Source: Diatrype stigma
Lineage: Eukaryota; Ascomycota; Sordariomycetes; Xylariales; Diatrypaceae
Assembly (NCBI GenBank): GCA_022225965.2
Contig: JAKJXP020000038.1
Location: 62,001-126,000 of the forward strand
Direction of reading: 5' to 3'
Length of the DNA stretch: 64,000 bases
Part shown: piece by piece, positions 24,101 through 32,824 of the stretch
Numbering within the stretch: the first letter of the stretch is position 1
Layout of the letters: each line of letters opens with the position of its first letter
The notes under the pieces: model-generated
Seen by the model: only the letters and a program-made list of their open reading frames with translations
Told to the model about the DNA's origin: nothing
Databases searched by the model: none
Translations under genes and position numbers: made by a program

Positions 24101-27100
24101 TATGACCAAACAATGTGCGTGATGTGATAACCAAGAGACTTGTGGGGGGATTCGGGGGAGGTTGTGCGGAAGGCCCTGTGAGAGTCCCGAAAACGGTAGT
24201 GGACGAATAAGACGACAGGAAAGCTGAGTCCATCCAAGACAAATCTGCCGTAAGATCTGAGACTTGCCTGCACCCATATGCGCGTAAGTCTTATATGCGT
24301 CCCATTGGGTGAGAAGAAAGGGGTATTTTGGCCAATCAGATCTCGATAGTCCGAATTCGGCCGCTGACAGGCTCCCACCCTTTCGAAAATTCTGGCCCGG
24401 GAACCAACAACATAGGTAGATACATATAGGACGACATGCCGTCACACATTGATTCAGCGAGAGCCTCTGTATTCTGTCAATTGACGCCGGGGCTAATACC
24501 TAGTTGATCTGTAGAGGTGTTTTACCGGCATGACTGCAACTCACGTGCCGCAATCCTCGTCAAGCGGCTCTGTCATATTGGCTAGAACTTTCGTACACCA
24601 AGGTAAACCCTAACTAACGACTCTGGTCGCAAGGCGAATCATAGACCAGCTTCTGCGAAAATTGATGTTTGGTGTCCTGTCCTCCATCTGATCCCTAGCC
24701 AATGATAGACTTGTTCACAATAGTCTTGGCTGTCGACTCTCGCAGCCTTATACCCCCGTAGGCTGATAGGCCCAAGTTGACATCTACATATAGGGGCCCT
24801 TGAACATGTTATAGCTGGCAAGGGAGGCATGGGCCAAGTATAAGGCTGAGACCTAGTTCATACTGGCGTACCTTCTCCCAATCAAAAAGCCAAGAGACGT
24901 CTAGAACGCATAGATCAGCACGTATGTTATAGACTTTTATTATATACTTGTATGTAACTACTGTTCAGTACGAGGGCTGTCCTTGCTAGATAAGGCAAAG
25001 ACTCATCGGCCCGTTTGTGAACATTGCCCATGCAGTCTCGCCTTTGGCAACCCACCAGCCTGCCTAGGGTTTCCTCGTGTAAAATCCTACCAGCTCTTAC
25101 AAAGTACAGGGGCGTCCACCCACTGCATATGCATCGTCAGCCTCTGACTCAAAAGAAAGAATAGAATTTGTTCGTCTGATTGTTACTCGAGGATGACGTC
25201 GGCAACCATTCCTGCATTCGTGAGGCGTGGTAATATTGAGCGCTTTTGTAACACAACATCCCATCAGCTTGCCTCGTGCCTTCAGCTCCAGCGCAAGGCG
25301 GGCGCTCCGCGTCTTTTATTGTATCTCATTACTAGGTAGTGTTAGTGAGAAGCTATCCAGTCGAGAAGTAACCTAACTAGCCTGCTTGCAAGTTGTCAAT
25401 TGCCCCTTAGAGACAAGGTAAGCGTATGTAACCTATGCTGTTTCAATGTGCACGTAATAGTATTCGGATCGTCAGACTAGCAAAAATATACCTACATACT
25501 TAAGCTACGTGCCTTATCAAGATGGAACCCATCCCGTCGGTAACACTTACAGGGAAGGCGGTAAAGAGGCACCTTGGACTCGTTTCTGGAAGGTCAAGTA
25601 AACGCGGGTCGGTCCTCGTGGAGTCCGGCCTAATCCTTCTGACTACTGACCGAATTCAACGTTTGCCAACGACGTAGACGTACAAAGGAAAAGTTTTTTT
25701 TTTTGCCTCATGAGCGCGGCGCATGTACGGCCACTTTATGTCATAATATCTGTACGCCTTCTGGAGGTAGCCTGTAGAGAATGACTATAATTACCTACCT
25801 ACTCCAACTCTAGCCCGGTCCTATACCGGGCAGACCGGGGCTGAAAAGACGTCAAAGTCACCGAGTATGAGATCCAAATGTATAACTGACTGTTGTTATT
25901 GCTGTAAACGAGATCAGCCAACTGACTGCATATGCAATGGGCTCGCCGAATCCATACAGCAAGAATCTACTATAGTATGTGTAATATGCGACGATTGTGG
26001 CGCGTTGAAGGCCTCCAGCCAGTTGGCTTACAGCGGTGTTCTAGGCTTTGCCCATTTTTATAGCCTCCAGGCGTTGAATATGCGGCACCTATGGAGGGAG
26101 TATGTAGTTGGCACCAGCGATGCATTCTTCCGCTCCATGAGTCCCAACATTTCGGTAGGTAATGTATATGGCGCATTCTCTGGGATCCAACGTCTTCTTA
26201 TATATACGTACGACATCAAGCTTTGCTACACGGGTCTGCAACTCGTGGGGCCTGGGAGCCTGTGTATTGTACGAAGTAGCACAGGTCAGCACAGGTACAT
26301 ACCTACAGTACTGAGTAAGTAAGTATGTAGTATGTATGTACATACCTAGATTGTGATTGAGAATCTGGAGTGCGCATCTTCCCTCTCGGGAGGCGGCCGG
26401 CGTTCGCAGCTGCTGCAGCCACGCACTAGCGCGCCCAATCATGTGTGCGCAAAGCTCTGCACTGCAGGGCGCCCACGCAGCCACGGTGCCTTGACGGTCC
26501 TGGACGCTGGACAGGGCAGTGCTCCCGACGGTAACTGTGATAGGCAAGGGCCGGGTCTTCCAGGTCTCTAATCAGGGTGTCAGGGGTCGTGCAGATATAC
26601 TCCATGTGGGACTTCAGCCGAGAAAGCAACACGGCCGCCGACCAACCGCACCACTCAAACCCGCCTGGCCCAGACGGAAATACACAGATTGCAAGAATGC
26701 AACCTTGTTGAACGATGAGGCCTTTCGCGCCCTCCTGCCAAAAGATCTGTCACCCACCTCACCTTCGACCAACCCAAAGGCCCTCTCAGGGCCCCGCGTA
26801 CTAACTAACTACGCCTACATTAGCTGGCCGGCCTAAAGCAGGGGAAACTCTGGCAAATCCCGGTCTACTAAATTATGTCACATTTCTGCCACCTTGCCCA
26901 CTCCATTGCAGGCACGAGAGTGGCTCTTCCACGCACTCTCGCTTGGTCCATAGAGCTTTCCAAATCCTCCACTCAGCGAGGAGAGCGTCCCTTGACGAAG
27001 AGGTCAGTGGGGCATCGCGTACATGTGGAATGCTAGGCCAGGATGCAATGTCGAGCGTGCTGTGCCCATTCGATGCGCCAGGGGGGTGCCGGTCTGGCTG

Positions 27101-27467
27101 CCCCTGGTAAGTCTATATCTGACTGGTAGAAACCAGGTCCGGGGGGTACATACCACATCGCCGGGGCACGAGATCCCTCTACCTACTACGTATTATACAT
27201 ATGTCTTGTTCTCCCACCGTGATCGACGCTTGTACTGTCTCTGCTCGTTCTGCCCTTTCATACTGTAGACATGCCCCCCTCCTCCTCGTCCTTGCTTGAC
27301 GTCAACGTAGTGCCGCATTTGCGTAGGCCATTGGGAACAACATAGGATTTGGAATGCGCTGAAGACGGACGGACCTCCTGTATCTACGACCGGCCCTGCG
27401 ATCATTACGAGGATACGAAGCCCCGAAGAGTGTTGCATCGAGCTCCCAGCCTACATAGGCTGGTTTG

Positions 27468-27480
27468 GTATTTTATAATA
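27468..27480 (+). promoter_or_regulatory. Possible TATA-like element of the receptor gene
   Basis: The sequence TGGTATTTTATAA lies about 65-77 bp before the start codon at 27545, a reasonable distance for a core promoter with a short leader. This rests on sequence and position only. Confidence 0.3.
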
Positions 27481-27544
27481 AGGGGGAGGATTTGAGGATC
27501 AGATTCGGATCGTGAAGCATCGCCTGGGGCACACAGAGTTCAAG

Positions 27545-29361
27545 ATGGCCAACTCGTCCCTTTCTCTTCATGGCCTATGCCCAACGCCATTCTACCAGCA
27601 GTCCCTATTTCCTGACGTTGGTGGACGTAAGTTGACCGACCGATCACCCCGGGAAATATCGAGCGCCGCTAAATAGATATAGATGTCGACGGCCGGATGT
27701 GCGCGGAACTCGTGGAGGGCCTATTGTGCTGTCTTCCGTGCCCGTTGACGGACTGGGCATACCCGGACTCGTTCAATACGTTGAGCTCGGTTGCGAACTG
27801 GGTTAACGTAGCCGGAATGGCCAGTTGCATCTTCATGCTCATATCATGGGCGGTGCTGCCCGTGGAGAAAACACATCGTCACTATCTCAGCATATGTCTT
27901 ACCTGTGCGGTCGTTTTCATGAATGTATGTCCCATCAGAAACAAGGGTAATGTGGTGTCAGGGAGTACAGCGAGACATGCTAACACTGAATAGCTGGGGT
28001 TTATCATCCCATTAGCAGGAAAGCCAGAGGAGTGCTTCAACGAGATCACGCCCCATGGAATGGACACGAGTTCCGTGTGCGCTGCTTCCGGCGCCTTCTT
28101 ATTAGGCGGTGGATGGGCCGGTATCATGTGGATTTTTCTGAGGGCGCTCTCTCTTCACCTCCAAATCTGTTGGCAGATCGTCGTAGGCCGGACTTACATG
28201 TGGTTCGCCCAGATATTGGGTTGGGGTATACCAATCATCGGCCTGATTATTCTCTTGACGCTAAGCGGAGTCTCCTTCCGGTTCGGCGCCACATGCCACA
28301 TCAACCACGAGAACAGCCTGGCGGATTTTTGGATACCGCTCCTCGTCTTTGCCGGCCTTACCATGATCATACAGTTCACGACGTTCGGGTATTGCATCAA
28401 GGTCTACTTGGCCTCCTTGACCGACAACAGCGCCACGACGGAAAATTCGGGTATGCCGTCGTACACGGCTAGCATCCGTACGATGACGCCGCGCCAGGCC
28501 TATCGCCGAGTTCGTCGTGTCATCCAGCTTCAATGGCGTGGCATCGTCATCGTGCTGATCATTGTGGCCGATGTCATCTTCTTTTCCATAGTCTTCGTCT
28601 TCCAGGACAACACGGTCCAGGCCGTCAAAGAGGACATGACTCTCGCATTGCCATGGATCAAATGTCTTATGCAGACCCATGGGAGCAAGGACTTGTGCAT
28701 AGATTATGCAGGCACGCTCGTTGTCAGCGAACCAACTGTGATAGCAGTCCTCATCCTCTTAGCTGTAAGTGGGCAATGCTTCATCCTACCCCAACTTCAT
28801 GTTCTTGGAGACACGACGGCTAATTATCCCCAGATGAATGGTTTGTGGCTTTTGGTCCTGCTGGGTCGGTGGTCGATGATCACGGGCTGGGTAGACTACT
28901 TCATGACGATAGGCGGTCACCCGCCTAACAAGGAGTTCGTATCGGTGGATGCCCGAGCCAATCTCAAGAAAGAAAGTCGTTCGTACGAAATGCTCTCACA
29001 CAGCAAAGGGGAGTCCGTCTCGTTGACAGCAGTCAGCCCGGTTAAATCTTATGCCAGCCCAATCGATGGGCGACGTACACCCGATTACTTCGGCCAAGCG
29101 CCCGACTACTTCGGCCAAGCGCCCGAATCCTTCGGGCCAGCGGCCCGATACCAGCCTCATCAGCGCTCGTTCTCAGCACCCCGGCCTCCACAACAGGTCG
29201 CGCGGGATACGGCATCACCTTACAGCGGATCACCATACATCGGATCACCATACGGCGGATCACCATATGGAGGATCATCGCCGCCGCCACCAGCGCCACC
29301 GCCGGTAGCGGCGAGGGCTGGTTATGAGGATATGAATCCTCTAGGAATGAACAGAATATGA
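27545..29361 (+). CDS. Seven-transmembrane Frizzled/Smoothened-like fungal receptor
   Basis: Exons are 27545-27626, 27683-27924, 27994-28764 and 28834-29361, giving about 540 aa. The first acceptor could instead be at 27676, which would add two residues. A short Cys-bearing N-terminus (LHGLCPTPFYQQ, GLLCCLPCPLTDW) precedes seven hydrophobic segments. The first is VANWVNVAGMASCIFMLISW and the last is VIAVLILLAMNGLWLLVLLG, which is completed across intron 3. Loops contain RALSLHLQICWQ and a basic RQAYRRVRRVIQLQWRG. The roughly 150-residue cytoplasmic tail has DYFGQAP repeats, SPYGG repeats and a proline run. I recognise it as the ascomycete membrane protein family resembling Frizzled/Smoothened GPCRs. 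Ligand and coupling are unknown. Intron 3 is 69 bp with no in-frame stop, so reading through it gives a plausible but wrong 23-residue insertion. Confidence 0.85.
29078..29285 (+). repeat. Tandem peptide-coding repeats in the receptor tail
   Basis: Near-identical 21-bp units encode DYFGQAP, DYFGQAP and ESFGPAA at about 29083-29145. Later units of 12-15 bp encode SPYSG, SPYIG, SPYGG, SPYGG at about 29217-29276. Both lie in the cytoplasmic tail of the receptor. Confidence 0.85.
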
Positions 29362-30880
29362 AGACGAGGGTCAAGTTCGTCGGTATATATGTCTTCCTTG
29401 TTATACTAATAAAGATGCAACACCCGCACCCACGTGCAAATTTCACATTGGCCCCCTCGTCCGAACCATCGTGCGGCCATCAGCTACTGCGACGGACAAA
29501 CCATTGCACATCATGTGCCTGATCATCATCATCAACGAATTCCTTATCATCATCATTACCGTTTTCTTTATCGTCTACACCAAAAGAGTTGGTCGGTCCA
29601 AGCGAGGCGTTTCGGGATTCTACGCGTCTAAGATAATAGATATATCCATCCATATATGAATAGGGGGAGCGGAGAGTGGAGAGGCGAGAGGCGAAAGGGG
29701 CATGGGCTTGAAAACTGTCGCTACCAGCTGGTACTAGGGAGGACGGGAAGTAAGGGAATAGGAAGGGGCCTGAGAGCCGAGTATAGTACGAAGGAACTGT
29801 GATGGTGGTGGTGGATTGGAGACGACCTTGGAAGAAGTCATAGTGTCATGTATATGAAAGGGGGTTGAACGAACTGTTTATATGGGCGGCGTCTGTCTGG
29901 ATTCCAGACATGTAAAGAAAGCTACATCTAAAAGTTCATGACGACAATCATGTTTTGTCTAAATAGTTAAATATCACAATCACAAACGTGGCTCGCGAGC
30001 CTGATATAGAATATATGTTCACCTGAGCAGGTTGACTCCTGTCTTGGTTATGGTATGGTGATGTTCACGGTAATGGTTGATGTGTATGGCAGTAGTTATG
30101 GGTGATAAATACGTCAGACTTGACCGCCAAAGGGGGAGGACCCCACCTATGTATGTACTTACAAAGCCGCGAACGTATGCATGTATGTATGTACATACAT
30201 GCCTACCTACGTACATACATCCAATACCTAGGTACACGTTGCTGCGCTGCCACCTGCACTAGGGCAGCTGTTCCGGGTTGTCCGGGAAGAGGCAGAGAGG
30301 CAGTTAAGTAATAGGCTCGTAAGTGACCCTTAGAGCGTAAACCCTTAAAGCGTAAACCCTTAGAGTTGCACCAGCCATCCCTTCCTACATGAATGACATG
30401 ACAGACATAGGATAAGCTTAAACCTCATCCTCCATCAACCAGTAGCTTACACGTATAATTCCAACCCTACCGCCCTACCGCCCTACCGCCCTGCCGTCTT
30501 GCCTGCCTACCTACCTGCTTGGTATCCATTTTCCCAATCAACACGCCTGCCAATTCATCTGCGATGGTATTGGTGATGGCTCGTTAGGTAGGAACATAGG
30601 GGCGGGAGGAACATACAACCAATAAACCACAATTCGCATCTTACATCCTGTCGCATTGCTTGCTGCTTTAACCTCTGCCTCTACCATTTCCTGCCGGACA
30701 GAGACTGGATCAATCAACATCGACAATGGGCCCGTTGCCCATCCATTATACTATCTGCGGCCATTACTATTATTGCGTGCTAACATAGGAGAAGGAAAAG
30801 CCTCTCCCCGACTTAGACCCGTTGTTTGAATTTGGCTTTTCCCACTCAGCATCAGCGTTTCCACCCAATCCCGAACCAAG
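29362..30880. other. Intergenic between receptor and GH5 genes
   Basis: No gene is supported. The region holds the 3' flank of the receptor with ATC-rich low-complexity DNA (29520-29580). It also has a CATGTATGTATG/TACCTACC-rich stretch (30140-30235), three 15-bp units containing AAACCCTTA at 30327-30366, and a 9-bp CCCTACCGC run at about 30470-30495. The 30500-30880 part, rich in CT and AT before the start, should be the GH5 promoter. Confidence 0.5.
29408..29413 (+). promoter_or_regulatory. Candidate polyadenylation signal
   Basis: A perfect AATAAA lies 47 bp after the stop codon of the receptor gene, in a short AT-rich context. Filamentous fungi use this signal loosely, so it is only a candidate. 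Confidence 0.4.
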
Positions 30881-32182
30881 ATGTTTTCCCTCCTTTTGCT
30901 CGGGCTTGTCCTCGTCGGTAGCTACTTCCACTACATGTGGAGGGCCGAGGCCTACCTCGGCCAGCCCTGGATCCCTGATGCCAGCGCTCGGCTCTTTAGC
31001 CAGCGCCCGCTCCCGCCCTTCATCGAAGATTCCAGCATCGCGACGTACTCGCTGCCACTGCGCACCCAGGGCCGCGATGTCGTCGACGCAACGGGCCGCC
31101 GCTACAAGTTCGCCTCGGTCAACTGGTACGGCGCCAGCGACGAGATCTTCATCCCCGGCGGCCTCGACGTCCAGCACCGCTCCGTCATCGCCCAGACCAT
31201 CCGCTCCATGGGCTTCAACAGCGTCCGCCTGCCGTACGCAGACGAGATGGTCATCACGAACCCCCACATCCTCCCCCACCTGCTCACCGCGAATCCGGAC
31301 CTGCACGGCATGCGCGCCCTCGACATATTCGAGGCCGTCGTCACCGCCCTCACCGATGCCGGCATCGCCGTCATCGTAAACAACCACATCACCCACGCCA
31401 CCTGGTGCTGCGGTGCCGATCCGTGCGACGCCGGGTGGGCCAACGACCACCTCGGCCCGCTGTGCCGTATCAAGCAGTCCGAGGAGGACTGGATTCAGCA
31501 CTGGGAGACCGTGATGGAGCGGTTCGTGGGCAACGAGCGGGTGATCGGGGCCGACCTCCGCAACGAGGTCCGCGGCGTCTGGGGCACGATGCCATGGGAG
31601 CGCTGGGCCGTCGCCGCCGAGAAGTGCGGCAATCGGCTCCTGAAGATGAACCCGGACTGGCTCATCATCGTGGGCGGGACCGAGTCGGGCAACGACCTCC
31701 GCGGGGTCCGGGATCGGCCGGTCCGGCTGGACGTGGCGGGGCGCGCCATGTACTCGGCGCACGTGTACGCTTGGTCGGGCTGGGGCAGCAAGGAAGGGCG
31801 GTACGCCAAGCGCGGCTACGCGTCCTTCATCCAGGCCATGCGCCAGAACTGGGCGTATCTGGTCGAGCGCGACGTGGCGCCCGTCTGGGTCGGCGAGTTC
31901 GGCGCGCCCCGCCACCCGGGCATGGGCGACGTCAACTACTGGGACAACCTGATGCGCTACCTCAAGCACCTCGACGCCGACTTCGGCTACTGGGCCGTCA
32001 ACCCCCGCAAGCCCCACGAGAACGAGCCCGAGACCTACTCCCTCGTCCAGGACGACTGGGTCACCCCCATCCTCGACTACCGCATGCGCGACATGACCGA
32101 GCTCATCGCCGGGAGCGGCGGTGGTAGTGATCACGACGATGACTATCATGACGATGATGGTGCTGCTACCCGGGAGTTGTAG
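30881..32182 (+). CDS. Glycoside hydrolase family 5 (cellulase-like) enzyme, membrane-anchored or secreted
   Basis: A single exon of 433 aa. It starts with a hydrophobic segment (FSLLLLGLVLVGSYFHYMW, residues 2-20), which is either a signal peptide or an N-terminal anchor; no clear cleavage site was seen. The body fits a GH5 (alpha/beta)8 barrel: FASVNWYGASDE, a SVRLPYADEM strand, and NNHITHATWCC. The likely acid/base Glu229 lies in GADLRNEVRG, a His lies in YSAHVYAWSGWG, and the likely nucleophile Glu339 lies in VWVGEFGAP. Family members hydrolyse beta-linked glucans or related polysaccharides by a retaining mechanism; the substrate here cannot be read from sequence. The C-terminus has a Gly/Asp/His-rich tail (DHDDDYHDDD). 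The coding sequence is strikingly GC-rich with C/G at most third positions. It converges with the GH15 gene downstream. Confidence 0.88.
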   Translation: MFSLLLLGLVLVGSYFHYMWRAEAYLGQPWIPDASARLFSQRPLPPFIEDSSIATYSLPLRTQGRDVVDATGRRYKFASVNWYGASDEIFIPGGLDVQHRSVIAQTIRSMGFNSVRLPYADEMVITNPHILPHLLTANPDLHGMRALDIFEAVVTALTDAGIAVIVNNHITHATWCCGADPCDAGWANDHLGPLCRIKQSEEDWIQHWETVMERFVGNERVIGADLRNEVRGVWGTMPWERWAVAAEKCGNRLLKMNPDWLIIVGGTESGNDLRGVRDRPVRLDVAGRAMYSAHVYAWSGWGSKEGRYAKRGYASFIQAMRQNWAYLVERDVAPVWVGEFGAPRHPGMGDVNYWDNLMRYLKHLDADFGYWAVNPRKPHENEPETYSLVQDDWVTPILDYRMRDMTELIAGSGGGSDHDDDYHDDDGAATREL

Positions 32183-32824
32183 TGGCAGTTACAAGTACCC
32201 AACAGTAGCTGGAGCATTAACTAGAGTGCTGTACTTATTACCGAGTAAATGAATGGATTATGAACTATGAGCTATATATACTATAGTCCCCGACCCTGAA
32301 CCGCGCAGGATCGGTGCAGCTTTGTTGCAGAGGCAACACAAAAATAGCGACAGTGCTACGACGATGGGTCACCCATCATATTAGACGGGGTGATCAATCA
32401 CACCGCGAGTCACTTGCATCCACCCCACTGGGTAGATTCAGTACTGGAATAGGATGCTTGTGGTTGCATAGATTCGGCGTTATCACTCACCACTGTCATC
32501 CACGAAGATACAGCGTTCAATTAGACACAACTAGACAAGATTGTTTGGGGTTTGTTTTGGATCTACTGGCCCGGAGTTGGAGAGTCCCTTGTTGCATAAC
32601 GAATGGGCAAGAGTAGAAGGCGGTTGGTTGGCTGACTGCCTGACTGCCTGCCTGCCATAGGACATGGCAAAGCGGAAGCTGGTTAGATAGTCAAATATCG
32701 ATGTGCCTGCTTAACTAAGTGACTATTGTACTCTTTGTTCCTGCTTTGAAATTGATGGAGACGAGATATGGCCCCTTCGAAATGAAGAAAGGGGGTTCGA
32801 AGACAGCTAGTTAGGAATACGTAG
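32183..32824. other. Convergent 3' intergenic region
   Basis: About 640 bp between the GH5 stop (plus strand) and the GH15 stop (minus strand). It holds only the two 3' flanks and a CTGACTGCCTGCCTGCC run near 32632-32655. No gene is seen. Confidence 0.55.

Larger units (their letters stand above)
17077..27544. other. Gene-free block of about 10.5 kb
   Basis: This is the longest stretch without a supportable gene. The frames present are at most about 165 codons, overlap each other on both strands and show no recognisable domain. Contents seen: a TA-rich stretch at 17330-17560; a 17-base C run at 19614-19630 followed by GAT repeats; GA repeats near 20077-20092; 14-bp tandem units at 20186-20223 and 20503-20530; a CCTTG microsatellite at 21041-21107; a 10-base T run near 25694; and many CCTA/TAGG motifs. 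I see no intact transposon, tRNA or rRNA. The last 150 bp form the promoter region of the receptor gene. Confidence 0.5.

Noticed and set aside
25867..26322. 151-codon Cys-containing plus-strand frame
   Set aside because: It shows no domain pattern, lies in CCTA/TAGG-rich DNA at its end, and is matched by a minus frame of the same length.
29471..29659. 62-codon hydrophobic frame with poly-Ile
   Set aside because: It is produced by ATC repeats in the 3' flank of the receptor gene.
31405..32149. Long plus and minus frames overlapping the GH5 gene
   Set aside because: They are GC-rich shadow frames caused by the high GC3 of the GH5 coding sequence; the GH5 frame has the catalytic motifs.
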